A DNA stretch of 64,000 nt, taken from Hyphomicrobiales bacterium (GTDB taxonomy: Bacteria > Pseudomonadota > Alphaproteobacteria > Parvibaculales > Parvibaculaceae). Made by a program: the position numbers and the translations under genes. Positions 46,052 through 56,409 of this stretch are shown here, one piece after another (positions within the stretch are counted from its first letter, which is position 1; every line of letters starts with the position of its first letter). The DNA lies in the NCBI GenBank assembly GCA_016124805.1, contig WGND01000011.1, forward strand, positions 62,001-126,000, in the 5' to 3' direction. The notes beneath the pieces were generated by a model. It was not told the DNA's origin. It made no database searches and saw only the letters and a program-made list of their open reading frames with translations.

Positions 46052-46834
46052 TTATTGCATGAACCAGCCATGGCTGACGACGAGGGACTGGCCCGTCAGC
46101 GCATTGGTCGGGAAGCTGGCAAAGAGCAGGGCAACCTCGGCGACATCGGCGGTGGTGGTGAATTCGGCATCCACCGTATCCTTCAGCATCACATTCTTGA
46201 TGACATCTTCCTCGCTGATGCCGAGTTCCTTGGCCTGTTCGGGGATCTGCTTGTCGACCAGCGGGGTGCGCACGAAACCGGGGCAGATCACATTGGCGCG
46301 CACGCCATGTTTGGCACCTTCCTTGGCAATCACCTTGGCCAGCCCGATCAGGCCATGCTTGGCGGTCACATAGGGCGCTTTCAGCACGGAGGCTTCCTTG
46401 GAATGGACAGAGCCCATGAAAATGATGCTGCCGGACCCTGCCTTATACATATGGGGCAGGCAGGCGCGTGTGGTCAGGAATGCGCCATCAAGGTGGATGG
46501 CGAGCATTTTCTTCCAGTCACTCAGGCTGAAGCTCTCCAGTGGATTGACGATCTGGATACCGGCATTGCTCACCAGCACATCGATCTGACCCCATTTTTT
46601 GACAACGGCTTCAATGCCTGCATTGACGGCAGCTTCGTCGGTCACATCCATGGCGACGGCCATGCTGGCGGCACCTGTTTCTTTGGTGATTTCATCGGCG
46701 GTCGCCTGTGATTTTTCAAGGTTGAGATCGGCAATGACGATTTTTGCGCCTTCACTGGCATATTTGGTGGCGATTTCCTTGCCGATGCCGCTGGCAGAAC
46801 CTGTGACGATGGCAACTTTATCTTTCAAACGCAT
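46052..46834 (-). CDS. bdhA: 3-hydroxybutyrate dehydrogenase
   Basis: A 260-residue short-chain dehydrogenase. [11 protein letters not shown] binds NAD, SNAGIQ and the Ser-Tyr-Lys triad ([16 protein letters not shown]) are present, and the C-terminal VSHGWFMQ is characteristic of D-3-hydroxybutyrate dehydrogenase, which interconverts hydroxybutyrate and acetoacetate in polyhydroxybutyrate use. It follows the patatin gene by 26 bp on the minus strand. Confidence 0.93.
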   Translation of the reverse strand: MRLKDKVAIVTGSASGIGKEIATKYASEGAKIVIADLNLEKSQATADEITKETGAASMAVAMDVTDEAAVNAGIEAVVKKWGQIDVLVSNAGIQIVNPLESFSLSDWKKMLAIHLDGAFLTTRACLPHMYKAGSGSIIFMGSVHSKEASVLKAPYVTAKHGLIGLAKVIAKEGAKHGVRANVICPGFVRTPLVDKQIPEQAKELGISEEDVIKNVMLKDTVDAEFTTTADVAEVALLFASFPTNALTGQSLVVSHGWFMQ

Positions 46835-46860
46835 GATGCTCTCCTTGGGGGGCTTTGGTA

Positions 46861-48045
46861 TCAGGCAGGTGTTTTCTGGGTCATGTCGAAGACGGCGACA
46901 TCATGGAGAGGTCGCCCGCGGGCCTTCCAGGCTTCAGAGGCCAATGTGGTTTCCACGTCCCGCTTGCCGGCCTGCCAGTGATCCGTCATGGAGGCGCGTG
47001 AAAACTCGAAGTCTTTTGTGCTCTGCTGATAGCTGCGGCGTCTGTGAATGAGATGCACGATGGTGATCGCGGCATCATTATGTTCCGCCCGCAGACGTTT
47101 CACATCGGGATCATCGGCCAGTTCAGCGGGCAGCTTTTCAAGCAGATTATGCAGCGCCAGCTGGGTCTTGTGGTGACGGCGGAAAATATCGGTGTTCAGT
47201 CGCGTCCGGCTGGAATAGCGGATGTCTTTTTCGCGCTCATTGGCTTCCAGCATGGTTGTCGGCATCGGGCCGCGAGCGCTGAAAAGGTCGACTTGAAAAA
47301 TCAGCATGTCATGGCGCGGATCGCTGTCGAGCACATATTGCAGGGGCGTGTTGGAAACGAGGCCGCCATCCCAGTAAAATTCGCCATCCACCTCGACGGG
47401 GGGGAAGCCGGGGGGCAGGGCGCCGGAGGCCATGATATGTTCGGGTGTGATCGTCTTGGTCTGATTGTCGAAATAGACAAAATTGCCGCTGCGCACATTG
47501 ACGGCGCCGACGCTTAGCCGGGTTTTTTTGGCGTTGATCCGGTCGAAGTCGATATGGCGCTCAAGCGTCGCCCGCAATGGCTTGGTGTCGTAATAGCTCA
47601 GTGCGGCCATGGTGCCGGGTTGCTGGAATATTGGCGGCACGAGGCGCGGCACGAAAAAGCCGGGGACACCGAAGGCCGCCGTCAGCGAGGCGCTTGCCGA
47701 ATTGAAGAAGCCTCGCCAGGTGCTGTCATTGCCGGGGAGCAGGCCCTGCAGATTGCTTGAGACATCCTGCCAGAAGGCCTGAAGCTTTTCGACGCGATGG
47801 GCGGGCTCATTGCCGGCGATGATGGCGGCATTGATGGCGCCGATGGAGATGCCCGCCACCCAGACGGGGTCAATCTGCACGTCGTCCAGCGCCTCATAGA
47901 CACCGGCCTGATAGGACCCGAGCGCCCCGCCGCCCTGCAGCACGAGCACGGGCCGTTCATTGCATTGCAAATGGGGGTTTTCGGGGCTGGGATCGGGCTT
48001 GGCTTGGGTCGGAGACATCGGTGCGGGCCTTTGGTTCTGTTCCAA
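46861..48045 (-). CDS. Patatin-like phospholipase with DUF3734 region
   Basis: The 394-residue protein has the patatin oxyanion loop ([13 protein letters not shown]), the nucleophile elbow GISIG with the catalytic Ser, and the DGG motif with the catalytic Asp ([11 protein letters not shown]). The C-terminal part matches the DUF3734 region. It should be a Ser-Asp acyl hydrolase. Its coupling with bdhA (26 bp), a pairing I recall from other alphaproteobacteria, hints at a role in polyhydroxyalkanoate or lipid turnover. There is no signal peptide, so it should be cytoplasmic. Confidence 0.88.
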   Translation of the reverse strand: MEQNQRPAPMSPTQAKPDPSPENPHLQCNERPVLVLQGGGALGSYQAGVYEALDDVQIDPVWVAGISIGAINAAIIAGNEPAHRVEKLQAFWQDVSSNLQGLLPGNDSTWRGFFNSASASLTAAFGVPGFFVPRLVPPIFQQPGTMAALSYYDTKPLRATLERHIDFDRINAKKTRLSVGAVNVRSGNFVYFDNQTKTITPEHIMASGALPPGFPPVEVDGEFYWDGGLVSNTPLQYVLDSDPRHDMLIFQVDLFSARGPMPTTMLEANEREKDIRYSSRTRLNTDIFRRHHKTQLALHNLLEKLPAELADDPDVKRLRAEHNDAAITIVHLIHRRRSYQQSTKDFEFSRASMTDHWQAGKRDVETTLASEAWKARGRPLHDVAVFDMTQKTPA

Positions 48046-48146
48046 CAGCAGATGGGGTTTATGCTGCGTTGCACCAAGTTAACTTATCTTCATAGCGCGG
48101 CCATGTGATAGCCCTGACCGCCGGATTCTTGAATTAATGGCCGGTT

Positions 48147-49025
48147 TCAGAGCTTTTCGCGGGCCAGAAATGCGTCGAGCGCCGTCAGGAATTCCGGTTC
48201 GTCGAGGAAGGGCGCGTGACCGCGATCTTTCACCGTGACGCTGGTGAAATTGGGGTGCTCGGCGGCCATCCGGGCAAAAGTCTCGGCTGAAAGCAGGTCG
48301 GAATTTTCGCCGCGTATGCCCAACACCGGCAGATTGTTCAGCGCCTTGAATTGCGGCCACATGTCAGGCAGCGGGCCGCTGGCGGCAGCTTCCAGACCCT
48401 TGCGCAGGCCGGTGCCGATCTTGGCGTCATAATCGAGCTTGGGCGCTCCATGTTCCTCTGTGAAGGTCCGGCGGGTGAAGGCGCGCCATTCTTCGCCCGA
48501 GAGATTGGGGAATTCGCGCTCATTCATCATGCGCGCCTGTACCGCGGCTTCGTCCCATGTCTTGGGCACTTCCATGACACCGGCATAGCCGGCGATGCGC
48601 TTGAGGCCGTCCATGGCGATTTCGGGGCCGACATCATTCAGCACGACAGCTTTCAGCGTGGCGGGGCGGAAGGCGGCAAGCAGCATCGCGATCAGGCCGC
48701 CACGTGATGTGCCCACGAAGACCGCCTGCGATATGCCTGAGGCGCCCATCACATCGAGCACGTCCATCAGTTCGGTAGCGGGTGTGTAGTCGGTCCAGTT
48801 CTCGCAATATTGTGAGCGGCCACGCCCGCGCAGGTTCGGGCAGAGCACACGCCGATGCGGTGCAAGATGTTCGGCAAGCGTTTCAAAATCCTTTGAATTG
48901 CGTGTCAGGCCCGGCAGGCAGACGACCGGCGTCAGCGGGCTCGCGCGTTCGCCATAGTCGCGGGCATAGATGCGCAGGCCGTCCTGCGTGGTGACAAATG
49001 ATTCACGGAAGGGCATGGGGGCCAT
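48147..49025 (-). CDS. Alpha/beta hydrolase
   Basis: From ATG 49025, 292 residues. VVCLPGLTRNSKDF gives the oxyanion HG-like loop, VGTSRGG is the nucleophile elbow with catalytic Ser, and DRGHAPFLDEPE carries the catalytic His. CPNLRGRGRS is typical of proline iminopeptidase-like and lactonase-like hydrolases. Substrate unknown. The open frame runs to 49085 and would overlap the end of the transglycosylase gene, but homology begins near 49025. It probably shares a transcript with that gene. Confidence 0.85.
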   Translation of the reverse strand: MAPMPFRESFVTTQDGLRIYARDYGERASPLTPVVCLPGLTRNSKDFETLAEHLAPHRRVLCPNLRGRGRSQYCENWTDYTPATELMDVLDVMGASGISQAVFVGTSRGGLIAMLLAAFRPATLKAVVLNDVGPEIAMDGLKRIAGYAGVMEVPKTWDEAAVQARMMNEREFPNLSGEEWRAFTRRTFTEEHGAPKLDYDAKIGTGLRKGLEAAASGPLPDMWPQFKALNNLPVLGIRGENSDLLSAETFARMAAEHPNFTSVTVKDRGHAPFLDEPEFLTALDAFLAREKL

Positions 49026-49077
49026 GGATGTTCTCTTCAATGGGGGGCAAAAATCAAAGTCGCGAAATGATAGCCGT

Positions 49078-51402
49078 TTAATCACCCTTTTCGATGACAG
49101 GTGCCATCATGGGTGTTCCGACACTTGCAGCCGGGCTTGGCTCAGTGGTGCCGGTGCTTGCGGTTGGCTTGGGCGCAGGCGAGGCGACCAGGGGCACATT
49201 GACCGGCATGCGCAGCGGGGCGCTCGTTGAAATGGGTGCGCCTGTATGACGCTTGATGTCCTTGTTGATCTGCACGGCTTCGTTCTTCCCGCTCAGCCTT
49301 GTACGATAGACCTCCAGATTTTCCATCACGCGCTGGACATAGTTGCGGGTTTCGGAAAAGGGAATGCTCTCCATCCAGTCAATCGCATCAACCTTGGTCG
49401 AGCGCGGATCGCCATATTGCGCCACCCACTGGTTGACGCGCGAGGCCCCTGCATTATAGGCGGCAATGCTCATGATGTAGGAGCCGTCGAAACTGTCGAC
49501 CAGATCGCCGAGATGGGCCGAGCCGAGCGTGGCATTATAGGTCGGGTCGGTCAGGCGCGCTTTTGAATAGGGCAGGCCGACCTGCTTGGCGACGGCGCGC
49601 GCCGTTGTCGGCATCAGCTGCATCAGGCCGCGCGCGCCTGCAGGGCTCATGGCGGCGGCATCAAATTCGCTTTCCTGACGTGACAGACCATAGACCAGCG
49701 CTTTTTCCACACTCGCACCGCGTGGCGTATATTGCGGCATGCGTGATGTGGGATAGGCCCGCTGCGCCAGCACGATATTGCGCAGCGAGGCAGCCTTGGC
49801 GATGCGCAGCGACAGCTTGGCGTCGCCAAAGCCTGCCGCCAGATCGGAAAGGGCGGCCAGCTTTGCCGGGTCTTCCAGCGTGTTTGCCATATGCAGCATG
49901 AAGACCCATGTCTGGTTCTCGCGATCCAGCGCATTCAGAATGCGGGCGGCCCGCACCAGTTCAGTATCAAGGAATTTCTTTTTATCGCCCTTGCCGAGCA
50001 TCGGGTCCTGCGTCAGCGTCATCTTGCCGTCGCCGCCCATGGTCGCCAGCGCGGCAAGCGAGAGCTGGCCATAGAAGGTCGTCGGATAGGTGGCGGCCGC
50101 CGTGTAATGGGCTTTGGCTTTGTCCTTGTCGCCACCAGCGGACTTTGCCCGCGCGCTCCAATATTCGGCGCGTGCTTTGCTGATGGGTGTCGACACGCCC
50201 TTGGCAAGCTTGTCGAAATGCCCGAAGGCGATATCGGGCTTGTTGAGATATTGAAGCGCGATCCAGCCCGCCATGAATTCGGCCTCGGCAAAATCGCCGC
50301 CTTCGCTCAGGCCGTTGCCCGCAGCAATCTTGTAGGCATCATTATAGAGCCCGCTTGCCAGTGCCTTGCGCGCGGCAATGCTGCGCTCCACCCACCAGCC
50401 ATCCGGCGTATAGGTGCCGTGGGGTTTGTTGGGCGCCGTGACGAGCAGGGGGATGGCGTTTTCCGGATTGCCGCGACGACGCTCATAGCGGGCCTGATCA
50501 AAAAGCAGGCCGGGGTCGCGACGCAGATAATCCGGCACCTTGGAGAGCGCCTGCGTGGCGTCCTTGCTGCGGGCGCTTGTCAGTTCGATGCGGGCATTGG
50601 CCAGCGCCTGGGCATCCTGACCGATCAGTGCGGCGGTGGTTTTGGCGTCGCTGGCGCGGCGGTCGGCCAGCAGCCGCGCAAGCCGCGCCTGATGGATATC
50701 GGTTGTCAGATAGGGCCGGAATTCCCTCAGGATGGCTGCCTGACTTGCCGCGGAGAAATCATTTTCGATCCAGGCCTGCTGGATCACAGCCTTGGCCTCA
50801 TCCTTGCGGCCCGAGACAAGCAGCGCATGGGCATAGCGCAAGCGGCCATCGCCGGTCTGGGGCTTGCTCTTGTCAAACCAGTTCAGCGTGTCGGCATCGC
50901 TGAGCGGATAGATGAGCAGGGCCTGTTCGGCGCGCAGCGCAAGCGTGCTCTGGCGCGGCCAGTCCGGGTTCTGTTCCATGAAGGCCACAATGTCAGACAG
51001 GGTGGCGCTGCTGTCGTCCGAGGTGAAGCGGCTCCAGAGAATGAGCTTGCGGGCAGCCGGGTCGCTGATGGCGCTCATATGGCGCATGGCTTCCACCCAG
51101 TTGCCGCGATCGGCCTCGGCAAAGGCATCGCGCGTCGCCGCCAGATCACCGGGGCTCAGCAGCAAGCCTGTGGGCACGACCCCATTGCTGGCTGTCACGC
51201 TGGGCGTGCTGACCGGTGTCTTGATGGGGGCGGATACCGGCGCTGGGACCGGCGTTGCCTGTGCGGCGGTGCTGCCGGGCCGTTCAAGCGGCAGGACGAG
51301 GCCGCTTGCCATGGCCGGCGCCATGCAGCAAAGGAGCAGGGCCATGGCAAGGCCAGGACCGGCGAATATACGGGACGATAAAACAAACAGGCGAGCCAGC
51401 AA
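49078..51402 (-). CDS. Soluble lytic murein transglycosylase
   Basis: A 774-residue periplasmic protein. A signal peptide (GLAMALLLCCMAPAMA) is followed by a Pro/Ala/Thr-rich linker, a long alpha-superhelical part with TPR-like repeats, and a C-terminal SLT domain with the catalytic Glu in SRQESEFD followed by GARGLMQLMP and YNAGASRVNQW. It cleaves peptidoglycan glycan strands to anhydro-muropeptides (Slt70 type). A Pro/Thr/Ala-rich tail of about 60 residues follows the SLT domain. It is divergent from dapA. Confidence 0.9.
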   Translation of the reverse strand: MLARLFVLSSRIFAGPGLAMALLLCCMAPAMASGLVLPLERPGSTAAQATPVPAPVSAPIKTPVSTPSVTASNGVVPTGLLLSPGDLAATRDAFAEADRGNWVEAMRHMSAISDPAARKLILWSRFTSDDSSATLSDIVAFMEQNPDWPRQSTLALRAEQALLIYPLSDADTLNWFDKSKPQTGDGRLRYAHALLVSGRKDEAKAVIQQAWIENDFSAASQAAILREFRPYLTTDIHQARLARLLADRRASDAKTTAALIGQDAQALANARIELTSARSKDATQALSKVPDYLRRDPGLLFDQARYERRRGNPENAIPLLVTAPNKPHGTYTPDGWWVERSIAARKALASGLYNDAYKIAAGNGLSEGGDFAEAEFMAGWIALQYLNKPDIAFGHFDKLAKGVSTPISKARAEYWSARAKSAGGDKDKAKAHYTAAATYPTTFYGQLSLAALATMGGDGKMTLTQDPMLGKGDKKKFLDTELVRAARILNALDRENQTWVFMLHMANTLEDPAKLAALSDLAAGFGDAKLSLRIAKAASLRNIVLAQRAYPTSRMPQYTPRGASVEKALVYGLSRQESEFDAAAMSPAGARGLMQLMPTTARAVAKQVGLPYSKARLTDPTYNATLGSAHLGDLVDSFDGSYIMSIAAYNAGASRVNQWVAQYGDPRSTKVDAIDWMESIPFSETRNYVQRVMENLEVYRTRLSGKNEAVQINKDIKRHTGAPISTSAPLRMPVNVPLVASPAPKPTASTGTTEPSPAASVGTPMMAPVIEKGD

Positions 51403-51654
51403 TTAAGGCCTCAATTCACGCAAGAACCAACGATTACCGGCCATTCGGACCGGAGGCGCCAGCCCGCAAGGGGGCCACGCCATCTGGCATTCTGGCATCA
51501 TTGCAACCGGTGGGGATAACTCTATAGAGATGCTATGCTGCGTCGCAAGGGCTGCCTCGCCAGTTTCCTTGATGCCACAGCAGCTTATGGTTATCTTGCG
51601 CCCCTTCGGCGGTGCCGGAATCGCGCCCGGATATGGGGCTAAGGAGCAAAAAGA

Positions 51655-52530
51655 ATGTTCAAGGGTTCGTTTGTTGCCCTCATAACCCCGTTTTCGGACG
51701 GCAAGGTGGACGAGGATGCCTTCGCAAAACTCGTCGAGTGGCAGATTTCGGAAGGCACGCATGGTCTGGTGCCCTGCGGCACGACGGGTGAATCACCGAC
51801 GTTGAGCCATGCCGAGCATCGCCGTGTGGTGGAAATCTGTGTCGAGGTGACAAACAAGCGCGTCCCGGTCATTGCCGGTGCCGGTTCCAACAACACACTG
51901 GAAGCCATCGAGCTGACACGCTTTGCCAAGGCGGTGGGCGCGGATGCCGCGCTCAGTGTGACCGGCTATTACAACAAGCCCTCGCAGGAAGGTTTCTACC
52001 AGCATTTCAAGGCGATTGATGAAGCCGTCGATCTGCCGATCATCCTTTACAACATTCCCGGTCGCACCATCGTCGATATCAATGTGGATACGATGAAGCG
52101 TATTGCGTCGCTGAAGAATGTGATCGGTGTGAAGGATGCCACGAACAATATTGCGCGGGTCAGCCTGCAGCGGCAGGAGATCGGCAAGGACTTCATCCAG
52201 CTGTCGGGCGAGGATGGCACGGCGCTGGCTTTCAATGCCCATGGTGGCGTGGGCTGCATTTCGGTGACGGCCAATGTCGCGCCGCGTCTCTGCGCCGAGT
52301 TTCAGTCGGCCTGTCTGGCAGGAGACTTTGCCCATGCGCTGGAACTGCAGGACAAGCTGATGCCTCTGCATCATCACCTCTTTGGTGAACCGAACCCGAC
52401 GCCGGTCAAATATGCGGCCAGTCTGCTTGGTCTCTGTAAGGATGAAATGCGCCTGCCGCTGGTTCCGGCCAGCGAGGCCATGCAGGTCAAGGTTCGTGGC
52501 GCGATGCGCCATGCGGGCCTGATCAATTGA
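51655..52530 (+). CDS. dapA: 4-hydroxy-tetrahydrodipicolinate synthase
   Basis: A 291-residue TIM-barrel aldolase with GTTGES for pyruvate binding, the catalytic Tyr in [10 protein letters not shown], and the Schiff-base Lys in IGVKDATN. It condenses pyruvate and aspartate semialdehyde in the lysine and diaminopimelate pathway. AAGGAG lies ten bases upstream of the ATG. smpB follows after 23 bp, an order common in alphaproteobacteria. Confidence 0.95.
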   Translation: MFKGSFVALITPFSDGKVDEDAFAKLVEWQISEGTHGLVPCGTTGESPTLSHAEHRRVVEICVEVTNKRVPVIAGAGSNNTLEAIELTRFAKAVGADAALSVTGYYNKPSQEGFYQHFKAIDEAVDLPIILYNIPGRTIVDINVDTMKRIASLKNVIGVKDATNNIARVSLQRQEIGKDFIQLSGEDGTALAFNAHGGVGCISVTANVAPRLCAEFQSACLAGDFAHALELQDKLMPLHHHLFGEPNPTPVKYAASLLGLCKDEMRLPLVPASEAMQVKVRGAMRHAGLIN

Positions 52531-52553
52531 ACGGGAAGGCTGGTTGAGAGGTC

Positions 52554-53051
52554 ATGTCCTCTAAAAGTGGTGGTGCCAAAAGAAAGCTCAGCGACGGCAG
52601 CAAGATCATTGCCGACAATCGCAAGGCCCGGTTCAATTATTCAATCTCGGAAACCTTTGAAGCTGGTCTGATGCTGGTGGGGAGCGAGGTCAAGTCCCTG
52701 CGCGCCGGGCAGGGCAGCCTGAATGACGCCTATGCGCAGGCCAAGGATGGCGAGCTTTTTCTGGTGAACCTCTATATCCCGAGCTATCTGCAGGCGGCGC
52801 ATCAGCAGGGTCACTCGACACGCCGTCCCCGCAAGCTTCTTCTGCACAAGCGCGAGATTGAAAAAATGTCCGCGGCCATCACGCGGCAGGGCATGACCGT
52901 TGTGCCGCTGAAAATGTATTTCACCGATAAGGGGCGGGTGAAAGTCGAGATCGGTCTGGCGCAGGGCAAGAAAATGGCCGACAAGCGCGAGACCATCAAG
53001 GCGCGGAGCTGGGCGCGGGACAAGGCCCGTCTTCTTCGCGACAAGGGCTGA
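52554..53051 (+). CDS. smpB: SsrA-binding protein SmpB
   Basis: A 165-residue OB-fold protein with [30 protein letters not shown], and the basic C-terminal tail ([21 protein letters not shown]) that enters the mRNA channel. It delivers tmRNA to stalled ribosomes. The first 18 residues are an extra basic stretch common in this class. tmRNA itself was not found in the window. Confidence 0.95.
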   Translation: MSSKSGGAKRKLSDGSKIIADNRKARFNYSISETFEAGLMLVGSEVKSLRAGQGSLNDAYAQAKDGELFLVNLYIPSYLQAAHQQGHSTRRPRKLLLHKREIEKMSAAITRQGMTVVPLKMYFTDKGRVKVEIGLAQGKKMADKRETIKARSWARDKARLLRDKG

Positions 53052-53066
53052 CAAACGAGGTGCAAG

Positions 53067-53741
53067 ATGAGCGATGAAGACAAGCCTGAGCTGACGGGCA
53101 AGATCAAAGAGAAGCTCATTGCCTCCAAGGAAAAGACGGCCGAGGCCGGTCGTCATCTCACCGGCCGGCCTGATCTCAAACGCGAAAACCGTTTGCCCCC
53201 TGGTCAGCATCTTGTTGAAAAATGGCCTGTACTTGATCTCGGTGTGCAACCCGATCTTGATCCTCAGACATGGAAGATGCGCATTGAGGGTCTGGTCGAG
53301 AAGGAAATCATCCTCTCGCTGGCGGACTTCATGGCTTTGCCGCAGTCACGCTCTGTAAGCGATATACACTGCGTCACGACATGGAGCCGCTATGACAATC
53401 AATGGGATGGGGTGTCGTCCCGGAGCATCCTTGATCTTGTCCGGCCGAAAGCGGATGCGCGGCATGTGATTTTCCACGCCTATGACGGCTACACCACCAA
53501 TATCTCCCTGGATGTCTTTGCCGAGCCAGATGTGCTGCTTGCCCATAGCTGGGAAGGCAAGCCGCTGACGCGGGAGCATGGCGGCCCGGTGCGCGCCATC
53601 GTGCCGCAATGGTATTTCTGGAAGAGTGCAAAATGGATCCGACGCATTGAATTCAGCGCGACGGACAAGCCCGGCTTCTGGGAAGAACGCGGTTATCACA
53701 ATGAAGCCGATCCGTGGAGAGAGCAGCGCTACAGCGAATAG
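53067..53741 (+). CDS. Sulfite-oxidase-like molybdopterin oxidoreductase
   Basis: A 224-residue protein with the sulfite-oxidase fold core. The molybdenum-ligating Cys is in VSDIHCVTTWSRYDN, followed by HAYDGYTTN and GGPVRAIVPQWYFWKSAKW. It has no Tat signal peptide, unlike MsrP/YedY, so it is probably cytoplasmic. The first 45 residues are charged and helical. Substrate unknown. It is 15 bp after smpB and converges on the uracil-DNA glycosylase gene with a 9 bp gap. Confidence 0.87.
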   Translation: MSDEDKPELTGKIKEKLIASKEKTAEAGRHLTGRPDLKRENRLPPGQHLVEKWPVLDLGVQPDLDPQTWKMRIEGLVEKEIILSLADFMALPQSRSVSDIHCVTTWSRYDNQWDGVSSRSILDLVRPKADARHVIFHAYDGYTTNISLDVFAEPDVLLAHSWEGKPLTREHGGPVRAIVPQWYFWKSAKWIRRIEFSATDKPGFWEERGYHNEADPWREQRYSE

Positions 53742-53750
53742 GCTGCGCCT

Positions 53751-54401
53751 CTAGTTAGAATCGATCAGCTTGCGGATGTCTTCAAAGACGGCATGGAACA
53801 TGGCTTCTGTCAGTCGGCGTGTATTCGTGTTGTAGCGGGAGCAGTGATAGCTGTCGAACAGTGTCAGGCCATCACCAATGTCGTGCTGAGCGGCGTGGCC
53901 GAATTTGGCCGCTGACTTCTTGATGCCGCGTGCCTTCAGCACCGCATCATGGGCAATATGCCCCAGCGCCAGAATGGCTCTCAGCTTTGGCAGTGTTGAC
54001 ATGCGGGTGGCAAAGAAAGGCTGACAGGTTTTCTGCTCTTCCGGCGTCGGCTTGTTTTGTGGCGGTACGCAGCGCACCGCATTGGTGATCATGGCGCCCT
54101 GCATGGTCAGGCCATCATCAATGCGCGCTTCATAAGTGCCCGACGCAAAGCCGAATTTCAGAAGTGTGGGATAGAGCAGATCGCCGGCATAATCGCCCGT
54201 AAAGGGGCGACCCGTCCGGTTGGCTCCCTGCAGGCCCGGTGCCAGGCCTACAATCAGCAGGCGTGCATCCTCGCCACCGAAAGATGGCACAGCGCCATTG
54301 AACCAGTCGGGATGGGCGGCGGCAGATGCGTGGCGATAGTCGACAAGGCGCGGGCAGAGCGCGCAGTCGCGCGCCGGTTCGGCGGTTACAATTTTGCTCA
54401 T
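53751..54401 (-). CDS. Uracil-DNA glycosylase, family 5 (UdgB-like)
   Basis: A 216-residue protein. Cys13 and Cys16 (CALCPRL) with Cys in NAVRCVPP and QKTCQPFF supply a likely 4Fe-4S cluster; GLAPGLQGANRTGRPF is the uracil-binding loop and HCSRYNTNT the second motif. Family 5 enzymes remove uracil and other deaminated bases. It lacks the polar catalytic residue of families 1 and 4 at the GLAPG motif, as expected for family 5. It follows the NYN-domain gene by 24 bp. Confidence 0.87.
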   Translation of the reverse strand: MSKIVTAEPARDCALCPRLVDYRHASAAAHPDWFNGAVPSFGGEDARLLIVGLAPGLQGANRTGRPFTGDYAGDLLYPTLLKFGFASGTYEARIDDGLTMQGAMITNAVRCVPPQNKPTPEEQKTCQPFFATRMSTLPKLRAILALGHIAHDAVLKARGIKKSAAKFGHAAQHDIGDGLTLFDSYHCSRYNTNTRRLTEAMFHAVFEDIRKLIDSN

Positions 54402-54425
54402 GCTGGTGTCACGCCTGGTGCGCGA

Positions 54426-55034
54426 TCATCCACGGCTGACTGTGGTGCGCACGGCTTCCACATGCTCGTCATCATCATAATCATCATCGTCATCATGACG
54501 GGTTGATGGCGCGCGCGCAATTTTGCTGCGCAATGAATCGAGCTCGATGAACTGGTCGGTGATGCGGCGCAGATCATCCGAAATCATCTGAGGAGATGTC
54601 TTGATGGTGGAGACAACGCTGATGCGCTTGCCGCGACGCTGGGCGGCGGCGATCAGCGGGCAGAGATCACCATCGCCGGAGAAGATCACAAGATGGTCAA
54701 CGTTGTCGCAAAGGTCGAGCGCGTCGACTGCGAGATCAATGGCGATATCGCCTTTCACGCGGCGTTTGCCTGTGCTGTCTGTATATTCCTTGGCGGGCTT
54801 GGTCACGACGGTGAAGCCATTATAGTCCAGCCAGTCGATCAGAGGGCGGAGCGGGGAATATTCCTGATCCTCCAGCAGGGCCGTGTAATAATAGGCGCGG
54901 ATCATCACGCCCTGATCCTTGAAAAGCGTATGGAGCTTTTTGTAGTCGATGTCGAAGCCGAGATTGCGCGCGGCGTAATATAGCTTCACACCATCTATGA
55001 AAAGGGCGATGCGTTCGGTTGGATAAAATTGCAT
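54426..55034 (-). CDS. NYN-domain (LabA/DUF88) protein
   Basis: A 202-residue protein with a PIN-like NYN fold: ALFIDGVKLYYAARNLG and VIFSGDGDLCPLIAAAQRRGK give the acidic metal-binding sites of a likely nuclease, and an acidic Asp-rich tail (HDDDDDYDDDEH) ends it. The group includes cyanobacterial LabA, with RNase activity suspected but mostly unproven. It is divergent from folK by 71 bp and heads a pair with the UdgB-like gene. Confidence 0.87.
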   Translation of the reverse strand: MQFYPTERIALFIDGVKLYYAARNLGFDIDYKKLHTLFKDQGVMIRAYYYTALLEDQEYSPLRPLIDWLDYNGFTVVTKPAKEYTDSTGKRRVKGDIAIDLAVDALDLCDNVDHLVIFSGDGDLCPLIAAAQRRGKRISVVSTIKTSPQMISDDLRRITDQFIELDSLRSKIARAPSTRHDDDDDYDDDEHVEAVRTTVSRG

Positions 55035-55105
55035 GTCGGTCTCTTTGTTCCGGTCTGAAAGCGTATTATGGAATGATAATGCGAATTAGAGTTGTTTCGA
55101 TCTAG

Positions 55106-55711
55106 ATGGTTATATTACACAGCGATAACAGCGTCGAAGCCGGACAAAATGCCGCAAGTGATTTGAAGCGCTATGCCGGGGGCGGCATCTATATCGCGCT
55201 TGGGGCCAATATGGGCGCATCGCCGCGCCTCACGCTGGAAAAGGCCATCGCCTATATGCCCCAAATGGGCATGACGCCTCGGGCTATTTCGTCATTTTAT
55301 AGCACAGCCGCCGTCGGGCCAACGCCTCAGCCTGATTTTGTCAATACAGTGATCCGGGTCGAGACTGCGCTGCCCGTATATGAGCTGATGGAAATGCTTC
55401 ATCGGATCGAGGCCGTTTTTGGCCGTGTCCGGCGCGAAAGATGGGGCCCGCGGGTGCTCGATCTTGATTTGCTGGATTATCAGGGGATGGTCATTCCGCC
55501 GGTGGGACCTCAGGGTCTTGCAGCGGGTTTGGGACCCATTCCGCTTGTTTTGCCGCATCCGGGCGTGGCCGAGCGGGGGTTTGTCCTGCTTCCTCTGCGG
55601 GATATTGCGCCTGGCTGGCGGCATCCGGTCTCCGGGGCGCATATCGAGGTTCTTATTGCTCATTTACCGGCCGCCGAGAAGGCCGGGATCGCGCCGATAG
55701 CCGCAAAATAG
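55106..55711 (+). CDS. folK: 2-amino-4-hydroxy-6-hydroxymethyldihydropteridine pyrophosphokinase
   Basis: A 201-residue HPPK. YIALGANMG, FYSTAAVGPTPQPDFVN and RERWGPRVLDLDLL are family motifs that bind the pterin and ATP/Mg. It transfers pyrophosphate to hydroxymethyl-dihydropterin in folate synthesis. About 27 residues precede the fold; a clear ribosome site before ATG 55106 was not seen, so the true start could be further in. folB and folP are not adjacent. rpoZ follows by about 110 bp. Confidence 0.9.
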   Translation: MVILHSDNSVEAGQNAASDLKRYAGGGIYIALGANMGASPRLTLEKAIAYMPQMGMTPRAISSFYSTAAVGPTPQPDFVNTVIRVETALPVYELMEMLHRIEAVFGRVRRERWGPRVLDLDLLDYQGMVIPPVGPQGLAAGLGPIPLVLPHPGVAERGFVLLPLRDIAPGWRHPVSGAHIEVLIAHLPAAEKAGIAPIAAK

Positions 55712-55822
55712 AGCCATATCCGGCGTTGATTCAGCCTAACAGCCTGTTTTAGCTTGCTTTTGAGTGGCTCAGACCCTAAACACGGGTCCAAATCCATTTT
55801 CCGAATCTATTGGAGTTTTTGA

Positions 55823-56242
55823 ATGGCCCGCGTGACCGTTGAAGATTGCGTCGACAAGGTGCCGAACCGCTTTGAGCTCGTATTGCTCGCGGGACATCGT
55901 GCACGCGCCATGTCGGCTGGTGCCGAACTGACCATCGACCGCGACAATGACAAGAATCCCGTCGTTGCGCTGCGCGAAATTGCTGACAAGACGATTGTTC
56001 CTGAAGATCTGCGTGAAGATCTGATCAGCAGCATGCAGAAGCGCATTGAGACCGAAGAGCCCGAAGTCGAGAACATGCAGCTTCTCATGTCCGGCGAAGG
56101 CGAGGGCGAAATTGCTGATACTTTCGGTGCCTCCGAAGGTGAAGGCCGCATGACGGAAGAAGAGCTTCTGCGTGCCATCCAGACCCAGATCGACTCGCCG
56201 CAGCAGAAATCGGCCGATGACGACATGGATGTCGAAGACTGA
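55823..56242 (+). CDS. rpoZ: RNA polymerase omega subunit
   Basis: A 139-residue protein starting [20 protein letters not shown], with the omega fold in the first 70 residues and an acidic alphaproteobacterial extension ([13 protein letters not shown]). It aids assembly of the beta' subunit and, in other bacteria, ppGpp response, which fits its position before rsh. GGAG precedes the ATG. A terminator follows. Confidence 0.95.
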   Translation: MARVTVEDCVDKVPNRFELVLLAGHRARAMSAGAELTIDRDNDKNPVVALREIADKTIVPEDLREDLISSMQKRIETEEPEVENMQLLMSGEGEGEIADTFGASEGEGRMTEEELLRAIQTQIDSPQQKSADDDMDVED

Positions 56243-56295
56243 AACTAGCGGCGAAAGGCCTTTCAGGTCCTTCCGAAGGCCCAAATGAAGTAAGG

Positions 56296-56329
56296 CGCCG
56301 CCCGGTCCATGTGATCGAGGCGGCGTTTT
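56296..56329 (+). terminator. Rho-independent terminator after rpoZ
   Basis: CGCCGCC (56296-56302) and GGCGGCG (56319-56325) form a perfect 7-bp stem with a 16-base loop followed by TTTT. It lies between rpoZ and rsh, suggesting rsh has its own promoter or depends on read-through. Confidence 0.7.
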
Positions 56330-56409
56330 CGTGTCTGAGCCACCACCACTTGTGGCAACATTGACCTATATTATCTGATTGGAAAGAACCCTCTGGGAGA
56401 CTTGAAGGC

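Noticed and set aside
52531..53066. tmRNA gene expected near smpB
   Set aside because: No tmRNA-like tRNA half, tag coding region or conserved ends were seen around dapA-smpB; only SmpB is coded here.
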